A stretch of 64,000 bases of DNA from Microbulbifer pacificus (GCF_002959965.1 NZ_PREV01000026.1:844501-908500), one strand, 5' to 3'; counted from the stretch's first letter, positions 10,286-21,824 are shown. Numbers and translations are program-made. The notes: generated by a model from the letters alone, not told the origin.

Positions 10286-10311
10286 TACTTAAGACTCCTC
10301 AAGTCTGCCTT

Positions 10312-10617
10312 TTACCAGCTGGACTTAACCAGACCGGGGACATCACCACGCATGGCGGCCTCACGCAATTTGTTACGGCACAGGCCGAATTTGCGGTAGA
10401 CAGCGTGGGGGCGACCAGTGATCCGACAGCGGCGTTGCTGACGAGTCGGGCTTGCATCGCGCGGCAGTTGTTGCAGCTTGAGTTGAGCCTCCCAGCGCTC
10501 TTCATCAGAAGCGCTGGCACTGGCGATGATCGCCTTCAGCTCTTGACGCTTTTCGGCGTACTTAGCTGCGGTTCGAGCGCGCTTGTTCTCACGCGCAATC
10601 ATGGATTTCTTCGCCAT
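10312..10617 (-). CDS. rpsN: 30S ribosomal protein S14
   Basis: A 101-residue S14 of the long, zinc-free form typical of gammaproteobacteria. It begins [19 protein letters not shown] and ends [19 protein letters not shown] with [13 protein letters not shown]. No CXXC pairs of the short zinc form are present. It is in spc order between rplE and rpsH. Confidence 0.98.
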   Translation of the reverse strand: MAKKSMIARENKRARTAAKYAEKRQELKAIIASASASDEERWEAQLKLQQLPRDASPTRQQRRCRITGRPHAVYRKFGLCRNKLREAAMRGDVPGLVKSSW

Positions 10618-10626
10618 GGAATCCTC

Positions 10627-11166
10627 TTAACCCTTGAACGGGAAGTTGAATGCTTTCAGCAGTGCACGACCTTGGTCGTCGTTGGCTGCTGTAGTAGTGA
10701 TACAAATATCCAGACCGCGGATCTTGTCTACTTTGTCGTAGTCAATTTCCGGGAAGATGATTTGTTCGGTTACACCCATCGAGAAGTTACCACGACCGTC
10801 GAACTGCTTCGGGCTGATGCCACGGAAGTCGCGAATACGCGGAATCGCGATACCGATCAGACGCTCCAGGAACTCGTACATGCGCTCACCGCGCAGAGTT
10901 ACCTTACAGCCGATCGGCCAGCCATCACGGATCTTAAAGCCCGCAATTGACTTGCGAGCATTGGTGATGATGGGTTTTTGACCAGTGATCGCAGTCATGT
11001 CATTGACTGCGTGTTCCAGCACCTTTTTGTCACCAACGGCTTCACCAACACCCATGTTGATGGTGATTTTGGTGATGCGAGGCACTGCCATCACGTTCTC
11101 GATACCCAGCTCTTCTTTCAGCTTGGGCGCGAGTTCTTTGGTATAGAGCTCTTTAAGCCTTGCCAT
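10627..11166 (-). CDS. rplE: 50S ribosomal protein L5
   Basis: A 179-residue L5 that binds 5S rRNA and touches the P-site tRNA. The start chosen at 11166 gives [19 protein letters not shown], matching E. coli length; an in-frame ATG at 11175 is possible. The signature [20 protein letters not shown] is present, and the end is [12 protein letters not shown]. In spc order. Confidence 0.98.
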   Translation of the reverse strand: MARLKELYTKELAPKLKEELGIENVMAVPRITKITINMGVGEAVGDKKVLEHAVNDMTAITGQKPIITNARKSIAGFKIRDGWPIGCKVTLRGERMYEFLERLIGIAIPRIRDFRGISPKQFDGRGNFSMGVTEQIIFPEIDYDKVDKIRGLDICITTTAANDDQGRALLKAFNFPFKG

Positions 11167-11180
11167 TTTTTCCACCTGAC

Positions 11181-11498
11181 TTATGCGTCAACGGCGTCGC
11201 CGCTGGATTTGAAGACGCGGATCTTAGTACCGTCTTCCAGTACTTTAAAGCCTACCCGGTCAGCTTTCTGGGTGCTCGGGTTGAAAATGGCTACGTTGGA
11301 AGCCTGGATAGCGGCCTCTTTTTCAACGATGCCACCCGCAACGCCCAGTTGTGGATTCGGCTTCTGGTGTTTTTTGATCATCTGAACACCGGATACGATC
11401 AGGCGACCGTCGTTCAGCACCTTGCGTACGGTGCCGCGCTTGCCTTTGTCGCGACCGGCGATAACGATCACTTCGTCGTCACGCTTGATCTTGCGCAT
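11181..11498 (-). CDS. rplX: 50S ribosomal protein L24
   Basis: A 105-residue L24, an assembly initiator of the large subunit. It contains the KOW motif ([20 protein letters not shown]) and the downstream [15 protein letters not shown] segment. It is 20 bases after rplN and just before rplE. Confidence 0.98.
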   Translation of the reverse strand: MRKIKRDDEVIVIAGRDKGKRGTVRKVLNDGRLIVSGVQMIKKHQKPNPQLGVAGGIVEKEAAIQASNVAIFNPSTQKADRVGFKVLEDGTKIRVFKSSGDAVDA

Positions 11499-11518
11499 GT
11501 CTTTTCTCCACTCGTGGC

Positions 11519-11887
11519 TTAGATAACTTCGGGAGCCAGTGAGATGATCTTCATGAACTTCTCACCGCGCAGCTCGCGAGTTACCGGGCCAAAAATACGG
11601 GTGCCAACCGGAGCCAAGTTGTTGTTCAGCAACACCGCAGCGTTATCGTCAAACTTGATCAGAGAGCCGTCAGCGCGACGCACACCTTTCTTGGTGCGAA
11701 CCACAACCGCGTTCATTACCTGACCCTTTTTCACTTTACCGCGCGGAATTGCTTCCTTGACAGTCACTTTAATGATGTCGCCAACGCCAGCGTAGCGACG
11801 GTGGGAGCCGCCCAGCACCTTGATGCACATGACACGGCGAGCCCCACTGTTGTCTGCTACTTCTAAGTAGGATTCTGCTTGAATCAT
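11519..11887 (-). CDS. rplN: 50S ribosomal protein L14
   Basis: A 122-residue L14. It begins [20 protein letters not shown] and ends [12 protein letters not shown], the usual bacterial ends. It forms intersubunit bridges and is the first gene of the spc operon in E. coli. A 56-base gap separates it from rpsQ; I see no convincing promoter there, so the S10 and spc operons may be cotranscribed. Confidence 0.98.
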   Translation of the reverse strand: MIQAESYLEVADNSGARRVMCIKVLGGSHRRYAGVGDIIKVTVKEAIPRGKVKKGQVMNAVVVRTKKGVRRADGSLIKFDDNAAVLLNNNLAPVGTRIFGPVTRELRGEKFMKIISLAPEVI

Positions 11888-11943
11888 TGTTCCTCTCCGA
11901 AAACCTTTCTAGGTCTTCACAGTCAATGCCAATGCGCTAGGGG

Positions 11944-12207
11944 TTAAACCTTCGCCGCACGCTCTACAATTTGCTGCAAGGACCAGGACTTGCTCTTGGA
12001 CAGCGGACGAGATTCCTCAATAACTACGACATCACCGATGCCGCACTCATTGTTTTCGTCATGTGCCTTGAGCTTGGTGGACTTGCTCACGATTTTGCCG
12101 TAGATCGGGTGCTTTACACGGCGCTCGATCAAAACGGTGATGGTTTTATCCATCTTGTCACTCACAACCTTACCGGTCAGAGTACGCTTCAGTTTTGCTT
12201 CAGCCAT
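11944..12207 (-). CDS. rpsQ: 30S ribosomal protein S17
   Basis: An 87-residue S17. The OB-fold signature [20 protein letters not shown] is present with [20 protein letters not shown]. It is the last gene of the classical S10 operon and lies two bases after rpmC. Confidence 0.98.
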   Translation of the reverse strand: MAEAKLKRTLTGKVVSDKMDKTITVLIERRVKHPIYGKIVSKSTKLKAHDENNECGIGDVVVIEESRPLSKSKSWSLQQIVERAAKV

Positions 12208-12209
12208 GA

Positions 12210-12401
12210 TCAGTTACCTGCCTTCTCAGTCAAAACAGTCTTAATGCGAGCAATGTCGCGACGAGTCTGCTTCAGCAGATGGGTCTGAGTCAGCTGACCG
12301 GTGGACTTCTGCATACGCAGCTTGAATTGAGCTTCAAGTTGGCTCAGCAGTTCCTGGTTCAGTTCTTCAACTGACTTTGAGCGTAGATCTGCAGTCTTCA
12401 T
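12210..12401 (-). CDS. rpmC: 50S ribosomal protein L29
   Basis: A 63-residue helical-hairpin protein near the exit tunnel. It begins [19 protein letters not shown] and includes [19 protein letters not shown]. Its ATG shares one base with the rplP stop codon (TAATG), which suggests translational coupling. Confidence 0.97.
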   Translation of the reverse strand: MKTADLRSKSVEELNQELLSQLEAQFKLRMQKSTGQLTQTHLLKQTRRDIARIKTVLTEKAGN

Positions 12402-12814
12402 TACATCACCGAACGCTTAACGAAAGTTGTCTTTACAGGCAGCTTGGCTGCAGCGAGATCAAATGCCTCACGAGCCAATTCTTCGGAAACACCCTCCATT
12501 TCATAGAGGACCTTGCCTGGCTGAATCTGGGCAACCCAGTACTCAACGCCACCCTTACCTTTACCCATCCGCACTTCAAGAGGCTTGTTGGTGATGGGCT
12601 TGTCCGGAAACACACGAATCCAGATCTTGCCGCCACGCTTTACGTGACGGGTCATTGCGCGACGAGCCGCTTCGATCTGGCGCGCAGTAATGCGACCGCG
12701 ACCGATGGCCTTAAGGCCGAACTCGCCAAAGCTCACTTTGGAGCCGCGCTGGGAAAGACCGCGGTTGCGACCCTTCTGTACCTTGCGGAATTTTGTACGC
12801 TTCGGTTGTAGCAT
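12401..12814 (-). CDS. rplP: 50S ribosomal protein L16
   Basis: A 137-residue L16 that helps position the A-site tRNA. The sequence [19 protein letters not shown] and [20 protein letters not shown] is diagnostic, as is [20 protein letters not shown]. The stop codon overlaps rpmC by one base. Confidence 0.98.
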   Translation of the reverse strand: MLQPKRTKFRKVQKGRNRGLSQRGSKVSFGEFGLKAIGRGRITARQIEAARRAMTRHVKRGGKIWIRVFPDKPITNKPLEVRMGKGKGGVEYWVAQIQPGKVLYEMEGVSEELAREAFDLAAAKLPVKTTFVKRSVM

Positions 12815-12825
12815 CTGCGCACCCC

Positions 12826-13506
12826 TTAATTAGCAGCTTTCTTGCGAGTCTTCGCCGGCTTCTCTTCGGGGATTTCGTCACCGATGACTTCGCCTTTGAA
12901 GATCCAAACTTTCACACCGATGATGCCGTAGGTAGTACTGGCTTCAGCGGTGCCGTAGTCGATGTTGGCACGCAGAGTGTGCAGCGGTACACGACCTTCA
13001 CGGTACCATTCGGTACGTGCGATCTCGGCGCCGCCCAGACGGCCGCTCACCTGAATCTTGATACCTTCTGCGCCCTGGCGCATGGCGTTCTGCACGGCGC
13101 GCTTCATAGCGCGACGGAACATAACGCGACGCTCCAGCTGCTGAGCAACGTTCTGGGCTACCAGAGTGGCGTCCATATCCGGCTTGCGCACTTCTTCGAT
13201 GTCGATGTGCACCGGAACACCCATCTGAGCGGTCAGGTCGTTGCGCAGACGCTCAACGTCTTCGCCTTTCTTGCCGATCACGATGCCCGGACGCGCAGTG
13301 TGAATGGTCACACGAGCGGTGTTGGCCGGACGTTCGATCTCGATGCGGCTCACGGAAGCGTGGGCCAGCTTCTTGCGAATGTATTCGCGAACTTTCAGAT
13401 CCGTGTACAGCTTGTCTGCGTACTCGTCGCTGCCGGCATACCAAACAGAGGTATGCTTTTTAACGATACCCAGACGAATGCCGGTAGGATGTACTTTTTG
13501 TCCCAT
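12826..13506 (-). CDS. rpsC: 30S ribosomal protein S3
   Basis: A 226-residue S3; E. coli has 233. The KH domain includes [20 protein letters not shown]. The C-terminal part contains [20 protein letters not shown], which helps form the mRNA entry channel. The end is a basic tail ([13 protein letters not shown]). In S10-operon order between rplV and rplP. Confidence 0.98.
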   Translation of the reverse strand: MGQKVHPTGIRLGIVKKHTSVWYAGSDEYADKLYTDLKVREYIRKKLAHASVSRIEIERPANTARVTIHTARPGIVIGKKGEDVERLRNDLTAQMGVPVHIDIEEVRKPDMDATLVAQNVAQQLERRVMFRRAMKRAVQNAMRQGAEGIKIQVSGRLGGAEIARTEWYREGRVPLHTLRANIDYGTAEASTTYGIIGVKVWIFKGEVIGDEIPEEKPAKTRKKAAN

Positions 13507-13525
13507 GGTTTTCTCGCCTGTCCTG

Positions 13526-13858
13526 TTATTTCTCGGCTACTTTCACAGTGATGTGACAAGTACGCTTGAAAATGCGGTCAGCACGACCCTTGGCGCGCGG
13601 CTTAATGCGCTTCATGGTCATACCTTCATCTACGAAGATGGTGGAAACTTTCAGCTCGTCCACGTCGGCACCTTCGTTGTGCTCGGCGTTGGCGATTGCA
13701 GATTCCAGAACCTTCTTGACGATTGCAGCACCCTTCTTGTGGCTGAAAGCCAGGATATCCAGGGCTTCCTCGACACCTTTGCCGCGAATCTGATCAGCTA
13801 CCAGACGCGCTTTTTGTGCCGACAGACGAGCACCGCGTAATTTTGCTTGTACTTCCAT
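13526..13858 (-). CDS. rplV: 50S ribosomal protein L22
   Basis: A 110-residue L22, the E. coli length. It lines the exit tunnel through its beta-hairpin; the loop near [20 protein letters not shown] looks intact, so no macrolide-resistance deletion is evident. It begins [20 protein letters not shown]. Confidence 0.98.
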   Translation of the reverse strand: MEVQAKLRGARLSAQKARLVADQIRGKGVEEALDILAFSHKKGAAIVKKVLESAIANAEHNEGADVDELKVSTIFVDEGMTMKRIKPRAKGRADRIFKRTCHITVKVAEK

Positions 13859-13873
13859 CTCTATAACCTCGGC

Positions 13874-14152
13874 TTAGCGCTTCTTCGCTTTCTTATCCGC
13901 GGCGTGGCCACGGTAAGTGCGGGTAGCAGCAAACTCGCCCAGCTTGTGGCCAACCATTTCTTCGTTGACCAGCACAGGCACGTGTTGACGACCGTTGTGC
14001 ACGGCAATCGTCAGGCCCACCATTTCCGGCATAATCATGGAACGGCGGGACCAGGTTTTAATCGGTCGGCGATCATTGGATTCAATCGCCGCCTCCACCT
14101 TCTTGATCAGATGCAGATCAATGAAGGGACCTTTTTTTAATGAGCGTGGCAC
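13874..14152 (-). CDS. rpsS: 30S ribosomal protein S19
   Basis: A 92-residue S19 in the head of the small subunit. It begins [20 protein letters not shown] and contains [20 protein letters not shown] and the family signature [20 protein letters not shown]. In S10-operon order. Confidence 0.98.
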   Translation of the reverse strand: MPRSLKKGPFIDLHLIKKVEAAIESNDRRPIKTWSRRSMIMPEMVGLTIAVHNGRQHVPVLVNEEMVGHKLGEFAATRTYRGHAADKKAKKR

Positions 14153-14189
14153 TGTCGATTCCTCTCTAGCAGCTCAGACATCGCGCGGC

Positions 14190-15014
14190 TTATTTGCCGC
14201 GACGACGTACAATCATGTTGTCGGTGCGCTTGTTCTTACGCGTTTTCTTACCCTTGGTCGGAACACCCCAAGGCGTCACAGGGTGACGACCACCGGAGGT
14301 ACGACCCTCACCACCACCATGCGGGTGGTCTACCGGGTTCATCGCCACACCGCGAACGGTCGGGCGAACACCGCGCCAGCGTTTTGCACCAGCTTTACCC
14401 AGCTTGCGCAGGCTGTGCTCGGAGTTGCTCACTTCACCCAGGGTGGCGCGGCACTCGGTCAGAACCTTACGCATCTCGCCAGAACGCAGACGTACAGTCG
14501 CGTACTGACCATCACGGGCAACCAGCTGAACAGAGGCACCGGCAGAGCGGGCCAGCTGAGCACCTTTACCAGGCTTCAGCTCGATGGCGTGAATTACGGA
14601 ACCCACCGGAATGTTGCGCAGCGGCAGGGTGTTACCCACAGCGATCGGCGCAGCGTCACCGGACTGGATTTTTGCACCGGCCTGCAGGCCTTTCGGCGCA
14701 ATGATGTAACGACGCTCGCCATCGGCATAGCACACCAGAGCGATGTGCGCGCTGCGGTTCGGGTCGTACTCCAGGCGCTCAACAGTGGCTGGAATGCCAT
14801 CCTTGTTACGCTTGAAGTCCACCATGCGGTAGTGTTGCTTGTGACCACCACCGATATGACGGGTGGTAATGCGACCGTTGTTGTTACGACCACCGGTCTT
14901 AGACTTCTTCTCTACCAGCGGTGCATAAGGTGCGCCCTTGTGCAGCTCAGAGTTGACGATCTTGACCAGGTGACGACGGCCGGCTGAGGTCGGTTTTGTT
15001 TTTACAATAGCCAT
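14190..15014 (-). CDS. rplB: 50S ribosomal protein L2
   Basis: A 274-residue L2, near the peptidyl transferase centre. The SH3-like and OB domains are followed by the signature [20 protein letters not shown] containing the conserved His. It ends [19 protein letters not shown]. In S10-operon order between rplW and rpsS. Confidence 0.98.
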   Translation of the reverse strand: MAIVKTKPTSAGRRHLVKIVNSELHKGAPYAPLVEKKSKTGGRNNNGRITTRHIGGGHKQHYRMVDFKRNKDGIPATVERLEYDPNRSAHIALVCYADGERRYIIAPKGLQAGAKIQSGDAAPIAVGNTLPLRNIPVGSVIHAIELKPGKGAQLARSAGASVQLVARDGQYATVRLRSGEMRKVLTECRATLGEVSNSEHSLRKLGKAGAKRWRGVRPTVRGVAMNPVDHPHGGGEGRTSGGRHPVTPWGVPTKGKKTRKNKRTDNMIVRRRGK

Positions 15015-15028
15015 TGCAACTTTCCCCT

Positions 15029-15325
15029 TTACTCAGCAGCTTCAAAGTTGATGTCGCTGCCTTCGGCCAGACGAACGTAGGCTTTTTTCCAATCGTTGCG
15101 CATGCCAACGCCGTAGCGGGTGCGCTTGGTTTTGCCTTTTACGTTCACGGTGCGAACCTGCTCAACAGAAACGTTGAACAGCTTTTCTACCGCGGCCTTG
15201 ATATCGGCTTTGGAAGCGTCGGTGGTCACCTTGAATACTACCTGGTTGGCGGAATCCGCCAGCACAGCAGCCTTCTCGGAAATTACCGGGCCCAGCAGTA
15301 CTTTGTAGAGTCGCTCTTGGATCAT
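15029..15325 (-). CDS. rplW: 50S ribosomal protein L23
   Basis: A 98-residue L23, docking site for trigger factor and SRP at the tunnel exit. It begins [20 protein letters not shown] and has [19 protein letters not shown]. Its ATG overlaps the end of rplD by four bases, suggesting coupling. Confidence 0.98.
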   Translation of the reverse strand: MIQERLYKVLLGPVISEKAAVLADSANQVVFKVTTDASKADIKAAVEKLFNVSVEQVRTVNVKGKTKRTRYGVGMRNDWKKAYVRLAEGSDINFEAAE

Positions 15326-15936
15326 CCCAGCACCTCATCAATTTTCTTGAGTGCAGAAACGGTAACCACGACTTTTTCAAAGCGAATCAGGCTTACCGGA
15401 TCGATACCCTGTACATCGCGAACATCGATCTTGTGCAGGTTGCGCGCGGCCAGATAGAGGTTTTCATTTACCTCTTCGGTCACGATCAACGCGTCAGACA
15501 GATCGTACTGTGCCAGTTTGGTTACCAGTTGTTTGGTCTTCGGCGCGTCAACGTCGAAGGACTCAACCACAACCAGACGCTCCTGACGAGCCAGCTCGGA
15601 GAGAATGCAACGCAGAGCAGCGCGGTACATCTTCTTGTTCAGCTTGACACTGTGATCGCGCGGAACAGCGGCGAAGGTCACGCCACCGGAGCGCCACAGC
15701 GGGCTACGGGTAGTACCGGCGCGAGCGCGACCAGTACCTTTCTGACGGAATGGCTTTTTGCCACCGCCGGAAACCTCGGAGCGAGTTTTCTGGGCCTTGG
15801 TACCCTGACGAGCGCCTGCCATGTAGGCAACGACAGCCTGGTGCACCAGGTCCTGATTGAATTCACGACCGAAAGTCACTTCAGAAACTGCAACAGTGCC
15901 TTTAGCGCCTTCGGGAGTAGCGATATTCAGTTCCAT
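15322..15936 (-). CDS. rplD: 50S ribosomal protein L4
   Basis: A 204-residue L4. The tunnel loop contains [20 protein letters not shown] and the neighbouring [20 protein letters not shown]. In E. coli L4 also represses the S10 operon through its mRNA leader; the leader here is only about 70 bases, shorter than the E. coli one (about 170), so that mechanism may be absent. Confidence 0.98.
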   Translation of the reverse strand: MELNIATPEGAKGTVAVSEVTFGREFNQDLVHQAVVAYMAGARQGTKAQKTRSEVSGGGKKPFRQKGTGRARAGTTRSPLWRSGGVTFAAVPRDHSVKLNKKMYRAALRCILSELARQERLVVVESFDVDAPKTKQLVTKLAQYDLSDALIVTEEVNENLYLAARNLHKIDVRDVQGIDPVSLIRFEKVVVTVSALKKIDEVLG

Positions 15937-15954
15937 ATCTATTTACCCTCAGCC

Positions 15955-16590
15955 TTAGGCTTTAACTGCCGGACGAACGATTACGTCACCACCGGGTGCA
16001 CCGGGAACGGCACCTTTAACCAGCAGCAAGTTACGCTCGACATCTACACGAACCACTTCCAGGTTTTGCGTGGTAACACGCTCGGCACCCATGTGACCGG
16101 CCATTTTCTTGCCTTTCCACACGCGGCCAGGAGTCTGGCACTGACCGATAGAACCGGGAGCGCGGTGAGACAGAGAGTTACCGTGAGTAGCGTCCTGGGT
16201 ACGGAAGTTCCAGCGTTTGATACCGCCCTGGAAACCTTTACCTTTGGAAGTGCCGGTTACGTCAATCTTCTGGCCGGCTTCAAAGCTGGCAACAGTGATT
16301 TCAGAACCGATTTCGAAGGACTCGTCAGAACCGTCAGTACGCAGTTCGAAGAGTGCAGAGCCAGCCTCAGTGTTGGCTTTGGCGAAGTGGCCCGCGAGGG
16401 GCTTGGAGACACGGGAAGCCTTACGGGAACCCACAGTTACCTGAACTGCGGAGTAGCCATCAGTTTCCGGAGTTTTCACCTGAGTGACGCGATTCGGAGC
16501 TACCTCGATAACAGTTACCGGGATAGACGCGCCATCTTCAGTGAAGATGCGAGTCATGCCGCTCTTGCGGCCGACAATACCTATAGTCAT
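15955..16590 (-). CDS. rplC: 50S ribosomal protein L3
   Basis: A 211-residue L3, close to the E. coli length (209). It begins [19 protein letters not shown]. The signature [20 protein letters not shown] with [20 protein letters not shown] forms the loop reaching the peptidyl transferase centre. The GQ methylation site (IGQ) is conserved. A 110-base gap separates it from rpsJ. Confidence 0.98.
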   Translation of the reverse strand: MTIGIVGRKSGMTRIFTEDGASIPVTVIEVAPNRVTQVKTPETDGYSAVQVTVGSRKASRVSKPLAGHFAKANTEAGSALFELRTDGSDESFEIGSEITVASFEAGQKIDVTGTSKGKGFQGGIKRWNFRTQDATHGNSLSHRAPGSIGQCQTPGRVWKGKKMAGHMGAERVTTQNLEVVRVDVERNLLLVKGAVPGAPGGDVIVRPAVKA

Positions 16591-16700
16591 CTTTTCAACC
16601 TCTCAGTGCACGGGGCTTTAACCCACTGCGGCCGCCCAATCTCAGAGCGTTACACTACCCAGACCTTTTTCGCCTGGGATTCGGTAGTTAATTAAAAGTG

Positions 16701-17012
16701 TTAGCCGAGACTAATCTGAACCTCAACACCGGCCGCCAGATCGAGCTTCATCAGCGCGTCGACGGTTTTCTCGGTAGGTTCAACAATGTCCAGCAAACGC
16801 TTGTGAGTACGAATTTCGTACTGGTCACGCGCATCTTTGTTGACGTGCGGAGAAATCAGTACGGTGTACTTCTCTTTGCGAGTCGGCAGCGGAATGGGAC
16901 CGCGTACTTGAGCGCCAGTGCGCTTGGCCGTCTCTACGATCTCCTGAGTAGAGGTATCGATCAGCTTGTGATCGAACGCCTTCAGGCGAATTCGGATGCG
17001 TTGACCCTGCAT
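16701..17012 (-). CDS. rpsJ: 30S ribosomal protein S10
   Basis: A 103-residue S10, also known as NusE because it binds NusB in antitermination. The start chosen at 17012 gives [19 protein letters not shown], identical in length to E. coli; an in-frame ATG at 17027 would add five residues. It heads the S10 operon and has a consensus promoter about 77 bases upstream. Confidence 0.98.
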   Translation of the reverse strand: MQGQRIRIRLKAFDHKLIDTSTQEIVETAKRTGAQVRGPIPLPTRKEKYTVLISPHVNKDARDQYEIRTHKRLLDIVEPTEKTVDALMKLDLAAGVEVQISLG

Positions 17013-17088
17013 GGAATCAAACTCCAATCATTTAAAGCTAAAGAACGTCCTTTTACACAGCCCCGAGGGCGGGCGAAAAGGAGCGCGA

Positions 17089-17117
17089 AGTCTACGGGCG
17101 ATTATTTGATCTGTCAA
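17089..17117 (-). promoter_or_regulatory. Sigma-70 promoter of the S10 operon
   Basis: On the minus strand TTGACA (17117-17112) and TAGACT (17094-17089) are separated by 17 bases. Transcription would start near 17082, about 70 bases before the rpsJ ATG. Confidence 0.85.
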
Positions 17118-17225
17118 CACAGATCCCAGAAAGAAACCAACGCAGGCCACTTCGGGCTTCGCGTGCACGAACCTAAACTACAGACTACCCAGGCAAAAAT
17201 AGGCATCAGCCGGGAGGGTTAGCCC

Positions 17226-17702
17226 ATGGCCATCGCAAGCACCGTCAGTCAATATTTGGACAAACACTCGATCCACTACCGGGTTTTACCTCATGACCAC
17301 AGCGCCACCAGCCGCGAAAGCGCTCACAAAAGCGGACTCCGTGAGGATTGCGTCGCCAAAGCTGTCATGCTGAAGGATGACCGCGGGCTGGTTATGGCAA
17401 TCATCCCCGCCAGCAGCGGCCTGGATATGCGCGCAGTTCGCGACGAAACCGGACGCAATCACCTCGAAATGATGCCGGAGACAGAATTTGGCAGCATTTT
17501 TCCCGACTGCGAAGTCGGCGCATTGCCCCCACTTGGCCCCGCCTACGGCATAACCACACTCGTGGACAGCAGCCTGAACCGCTGGGATACCATCTACCTG
17601 GAATCCGGCGACCATGAATCACTGGTCGCGATTGACGGAAGGGACTACGACCAACTGATGTCCAACTGCAGACATTGCGATCTCAGTCGCGACTGGTTCT
17701 AA
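17226..17702 (+). CDS. YbaK/EbsC-family aminoacyl-tRNA deacylase
   Basis: A 158-residue protein of the YbaK/ProX editing family, which clears mischarged aminoacyl-tRNAs such as Cys- or Ala-tRNA(Pro). Supporting segments are RVLPHDHSATSRESAH, CVAKAVMLKDDRG with the conserved Lys, and the glycine-containing LPPLGPAYGITTLVD. The ATG has AGGGTTAGCCC upstream. It is the only plus-strand gene within the ribosomal region, convergent with tuf copy 1 and divergent from rpsJ. The exact tRNA substrate cannot be told from sequence alone. Confidence 0.82.
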   Translation: MAIASTVSQYLDKHSIHYRVLPHDHSATSRESAHKSGLREDCVAKAVMLKDDRGLVMAIIPASSGLDMRAVRDETGRNHLEMMPETEFGSIFPDCEVGALPPLGPAYGITTLVDSSLNRWDTIYLESGDHESLVAIDGRDYDQLMSNCRHCDLSRDWF

Positions 17703-17715
17703 ACAAGCAGACACA

Positions 17716-17744
17716 AAAAACCCGCAGTGTCGCCACTGCGGGTT
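17716..17744 (-). terminator. Terminator of the str operon (tuf copy 1)
   Basis: AACCCGCAGTG (17719-17729) pairs with CACTGCGGGTT (17734-17744) around a TCGC loop. On the minus strand a T6 run follows, ending tuf transcription. The plus strand has a weaker T run and may also end the YbaK-family gene. Confidence 0.92.
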
Positions 17745-17769
17745 CTTCACCTGGATCAGGAAGTAAAGA

Positions 17770-18963
17770 TTACTCGATGATCTTGGCTACAACACCAGCG
17801 CCAACGGTACGGCCACCTTCGCGAATCGCGAAACGCAGACCTTCTTCCATGGCGATCGGGTGGATCAGGGTAACAGTCATCTGAATGTTGTCACCCGGCA
17901 TTACCATCTCAACACCTTCCGGCAGCTCACACGCACCAGTTACGTCGGTGGTACGGAAGTAGAACTGCGGGCGGTAGCCTTTGAAGAACGGGGTGTGACG
18001 ACCACCTTCGTCCTTGGACAGTACGTACACTTCCGCCTCGAACTTGGTGTGCGGAGTGATGGAACCCGGCTTGGCCAGTACCTGACCACGCTCCACTTCG
18101 TCACGCTTGGTGCCGCGCAGCAGGGCGCCGATGTTCTCACCAGCACGACCTTCGTCCAGCAGCTTGCGGAACATTTCCACACCGGTACAGGTGGTGGTGG
18201 TGGTGTCTTTCAGACCTACGATGGCGATTTCATCACCAGTCTTGACGATACCACGCTCTACACGGCCGGTTACTACGGTACCGCGACCAGAGATGGAGAA
18301 TACGTCTTCGATCGGCATCAGGAACGGCTTGTCGATGGCGCGCTCCGGCTCCGGAATGTACGCATCCAGGGTTTCTACCAGCTTCTTAACAGCGCTGGTA
18401 CCCAGCTCGTTGTCGTCTTCGCCGTTCAGCGCCATCAGCGCGGAACCTACGATGATCGGGGTGTCGTCGCCCGGGAACTCGTACTGATCCAGAAGCTCAC
18501 GAACTTCCATCTCTACCAGTTCCAGCAGCTCTTCGTCGTCGACCATGTCGGCTTTGTTCAGGAATACCACGATGTACGGTACACCTACCTGACGGGACAG
18601 CAGGATGTGCTCGCGGGTCTGCGGCATGGGGCCGTCAGCAGCGGAACATACCAGGATCGCGCCGTCCATCTGAGCAGCACCAGTGATCATGTTCTTAACG
18701 TAGTCGGCGTGTCCCGGACAGTCTACGTGCGCGTAGTGGCGAGTCGGGGATTCGTACTCTACGTGAGAGGTGGAGATGGTGATACCGCGCTCACGCTCTT
18801 CCGGTGCCTTGTCGATACCGTCGAAAGCAACGGCTGCGCCGCCCCACACTTCGGAACATACGCGAGTCAGCGCAGCGGTCAGGGTGGTTTTACCGTGGTC
18901 AACGTGACCGATGGTGCCCACGTTTACGTGGGGCTTGGAACGTTCAAACTTTTCTTTTCCCAT
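17770..18963 (-). CDS. tuf: Elongation factor Tu, copy 1
   Basis: A 397-residue GTPase that delivers aminoacyl-tRNA to the ribosome. The G1 motif GHVDHGKTT, the DCPGH switch II motif and NKAD are all present. It is the last gene of the str operon, 41 bases after fusA. The protein is identical to copy 2 at 34945-36138. Across the coding sequence I find only two base differences (17785 G versus 34960 A; 18022 T versus 35197 C), both synonymous, and similarity stops at the coding ends. This indicates ongoing gene conversion. Confidence 0.99.
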   Translation of the reverse strand: MGKEKFERSKPHVNVGTIGHVDHGKTTLTAALTRVCSEVWGGAAVAFDGIDKAPEERERGITISTSHVEYESPTRHYAHVDCPGHADYVKNMITGAAQMDGAILVCSAADGPMPQTREHILLSRQVGVPYIVVFLNKADMVDDEELLELVEMEVRELLDQYEFPGDDTPIIVGSALMALNGEDDNELGTSAVKKLVETLDAYIPEPERAIDKPFLMPIEDVFSISGRGTVVTGRVERGIVKTGDEIAIVGLKDTTTTTCTGVEMFRKLLDEGRAGENIGALLRGTKRDEVERGQVLAKPGSITPHTKFEAEVYVLSKDEGGRHTPFFKGYRPQFYFRTTDVTGACELPEGVEMVMPGDNIQMTVTLIHPIAMEEGLRFAIREGGRTVGAGVVAKIIE

Positions 18964-19004
18964 TTTCAGGATCCTCTAACTAAACGATTTAAAGGGATTA
19001 AAGC

Positions 19005-21113
19005 TTAAGCCTTGTTTTTGGCGATGATTTCATCAGCCACATTGCGCGGTGCTTCGGCGTACTTCTGGAATTCCATAGTGTAGGTAGCACGGCCCTGGGT
19101 AGCTGAACGCAGGTCGGTGGCGTAACCGAACATCTCGGCCAGCGGCACTTCCGCGTTGATCACCTTGCCGGAGGAGTTCTCATCCATACCCTGGATCAGA
19201 CCACGACGACGGTTCAGGTCACCGACCACGTCACCCATGTTCTCTTCCGGGGTTACCACTTCCACTTTCATGATCGGCTCGAGCAGTACCGCACCACCCT
19301 TCTGGGCCAATTGCTTGGTCGCCATGGACGCAGCGATTTTGAACGCCATTTCGTTGGAGTCCACGTCGTGGTAGGAACCGTCGAATACAGTAGCCTTCAG
19401 GCCCAGCAGCGGGTAGCCCGCCAGTACGCCGTTCTGCATCTGCTCGGAGATACCCTTCTGGATCGCCGGGACGTATTCCTTCGGAACCACACCACCCACG
19501 ATCTCGTTCACGAATACCAGGCCATCTTCCGCATCCTCGTCCAGGTTCGGCTCGAAGCGGATCCAGCAGTGACCGTACTGACCGCGACCACCGGACTGAC
19601 GAACGAACTTGCCTTCGATCTCACACTTGTTGGTGATGCGCTCACGGTACGCTACCTGCGGCTTACCGATGTTGGCTTCCACGTTGAACTCGCGACGCAT
19701 ACGGTCGACGATGATGTCCAGGTGCAGCTCACCCATACCGGAGATGATGGTCTGGCCGGTTTCTTCGTCGGTCTTCACACGGAAAGACGGGTCTTCCTGA
19801 GCCAGCTTGCCCAGAGCGATACCCATTTTTTCCTGATCCGGCTTGGATTTCGGTTCAACCGCTACGGAAATCACCGGCTCCGGGAATTCCATGCGCTCGA
19901 GAACGATCTTGTTCGCTTCGTCACACAGGGTGTCGCCAGTGGTGGTGTCTTTCAGACCGATTGCCGCGGCGATGTCGCCGGCCAGTACTTCTTTGATTTC
20001 CTGACGGTTGTTCGCGTGCATCTGCACCATACGGCCGATACGCTCGCGCTTGCTCTTCACGGAGTTGAACACGCCAGTGCCGCTCTCCAGCTTACCGGAG
20101 TAAACGCGGAAGAAGGTCAGAGTACCAACGAAGGGGTCGGTCGCAATTTTGAATGCCAGTGCGGCGAAGGGCGCGTTGTCGTCGGCCTCACGGGTAGCAA
20201 TGGTTTCGCCGTCGTCCAGAGTACCTTCGATCGCCTTAACTTCGGTTGGCGCCGGCAGATATTCGATTACCGCATCCAGCACTGCCTGCACGCCCTTGTT
20301 CTTGAACGCAGAGCCGCCCAGAACCGGTACGATTTCGTTGGCCAGGGTGCGCTGACGGATAGCCGCCTTGATTTCTTCTTCGGACAGCTCGCCCTCTTCC
20401 AGGTACTTCTCCATCAGCTCTTCACTGGCTTCAGCCGCAGCTTCTACCAGGAATTCGCGCATTTCATTGCACTGATCGAGCATGTCTGCAGGGATGTCTT
20501 CGTAGCTGAAGGTCATGCCCTGGTCTTCCTCGTTCCAGATGATTGCTTTCATCTTGACCAGGTCGACAACACCCTTGAACTCGTCTTCGGAGCCAATGGT
20601 CATCTGCAGCGGAACTGCATTTGCGTTCAGACGGGTTTTCAGCTGCTTGACTACGTTCATGTAGTTGGCGCCGGTACGGTCCATCTTGTTCACGAAGACC
20701 ATGCGCGGTACTTCGTACTTGTTGGCCTGACGCCAAACGGTCTCGGTCTGCGGCTGCACACCGGAGGAGCCGCACAGCACAACAACGGCACCATCCAGCA
20801 CACGCAGGGAGCGCTCTACTTCAATGGTGAAGTCAACGTGCCCGGGGGTGTCGATGATGTTAATGCGGTGCTGGTCGAACTGCTGACGCATACCAGCCCA
20901 GAAACAGGTGGTAGCTGCAGAAGTAATGGTAATACCACGCTCCTGCTCCTGTGCCATCCAGTCCATGGTGGCCGCACCCTCGTGCACCTCACCAATTTTG
21001 TGGGACAGACCGGTGTAGAACAGGACGCGCTCGGTGGTGGTGGTTTTACCGGCGTCTACGTGGGCGCAGATACCGATATTACGATAGCGTGCGATAGGCG
21101 TTTTACGTGCCAC
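19005..21113 (-). CDS. fusA: Elongation factor G
   Basis: A 702-residue translocase GTPase, close to E. coli EF-G (704). The G1 motif [19 protein letters not shown], the switch [18 protein letters not shown] and NKMDRTGA are present. C-terminal domains IV and V include [16 protein letters not shown] and [10 protein letters not shown]. It follows rpsG in the str operon. Some bacteria have a second EF-G specialised for recycling; this operon copy is the standard one. Confidence 0.98.
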   Translation of the reverse strand: MARKTPIARYRNIGICAHVDAGKTTTTERVLFYTGLSHKIGEVHEGAATMDWMAQEQERGITITSAATTCFWAGMRQQFDQHRINIIDTPGHVDFTIEVERSLRVLDGAVVVLCGSSGVQPQTETVWRQANKYEVPRMVFVNKMDRTGANYMNVVKQLKTRLNANAVPLQMTIGSEDEFKGVVDLVKMKAIIWNEEDQGMTFSYEDIPADMLDQCNEMREFLVEAAAEASEELMEKYLEEGELSEEEIKAAIRQRTLANEIVPVLGGSAFKNKGVQAVLDAVIEYLPAPTEVKAIEGTLDDGETIATREADDNAPFAALAFKIATDPFVGTLTFFRVYSGKLESGTGVFNSVKSKRERIGRMVQMHANNRQEIKEVLAGDIAAAIGLKDTTTGDTLCDEANKIVLERMEFPEPVISVAVEPKSKPDQEKMGIALGKLAQEDPSFRVKTDEETGQTIISGMGELHLDIIVDRMRREFNVEANIGKPQVAYRERITNKCEIEGKFVRQSGGRGQYGHCWIRFEPNLDEDAEDGLVFVNEIVGGVVPKEYVPAIQKGISEQMQNGVLAGYPLLGLKATVFDGSYHDVDSNEMAFKIAASMATKQLAQKGGAVLLEPIMKVEVVTPEENMGDVVGDLNRRRGLIQGMDENSSGKVINAEVPLAEMFGYATDLRSATQGRATYTMEFQKYAEAPRNVADEIIAKNKA

Positions 21114-21225
21114 AGTTGTATCCTCGATATAACGGCAAAAGGCAGCGCGGAAACTTATCTTCCTTGCTGCCTTTCGGTATTAATTTCCGATGGTAATAAT
21201 CATCAGACTTAGAAGCGCCACTATC

Positions 21226-21696
21226 TTAGAAGCGATAGTGAGAGAACGCCTTGTTGGCTTCCGCCATACGGTGCACGTCTTCACGCTTCTTGACCGCGCC
21301 GCCCTTGTTCTGGGAAGCATCGATCATTTCATTGGCCAGTCGCTGCGCCATGGATTTTTCGCCGCGCTTGCGGGAGAAATCCACCAACCAACGCATTGCC
21401 AGAGCGGTACGACGCGCGGGACGCACTTCTACCGGCACCTGGTAGGTAGCACCACCAACACGACGGGACTTTACTTCCACCATCGGGGCGATGTTTTCCA
21501 GGGACTCTTCAAAAATCTCGATCGGATCCTTGTTCAGTTTCTGTGAAACCAGATCCAGTGCACCGTATACGATGCTTTCCGCCACGGACTTCTTGCCAGA
21601 GATCATGACATGGTTCATGAACTTGGCCAGAGTCACGTTCCCGAACTTAGGATCGGGCAGCACTTCGCGCTTGGCGACTACACGTCTTCTTGGCAT
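21226..21696 (-). CDS. rpsG: 30S ribosomal protein S7
   Basis: A 156-residue S7, the head assembly protein. The start chosen at 21696 gives [20 protein letters not shown]; an in-frame ATG at 21738 would add fourteen residues absent from the family. It contains [20 protein letters not shown] and [20 protein letters not shown]. In E. coli S7 regulates the str operon by binding between rpsL and rpsG; here that gap is 128 bases. Confidence 0.97.
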   Translation of the reverse strand: MPRRRVVAKREVLPDPKFGNVTLAKFMNHVMISGKKSVAESIVYGALDLVSQKLNKDPIEIFEESLENIAPMVEVKSRRVGGATYQVPVEVRPARRTALAMRWLVDFSRKRGEKSMAQRLANEMIDASQNKGGAVKKREDVHRMAEANKAFSHYRF

Positions 21697-21824
21697 GGGA
21701 TTGCCTCTCTTCAGGGTTACTCTGAGATGCCGCCGCACTAACTAACAAATAGTAAATACAACTCGGCGAGCTCAGCCTTACTCCGGTTATTCGTTAAACC
21801 GAAACGCAAATTGGGACCTAAGGA

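Noticed and set aside
11888..11943. Separate promoter for the spc operon
   Set aside because: A TTGACT is present but no suitable -10 lies at the correct spacing.
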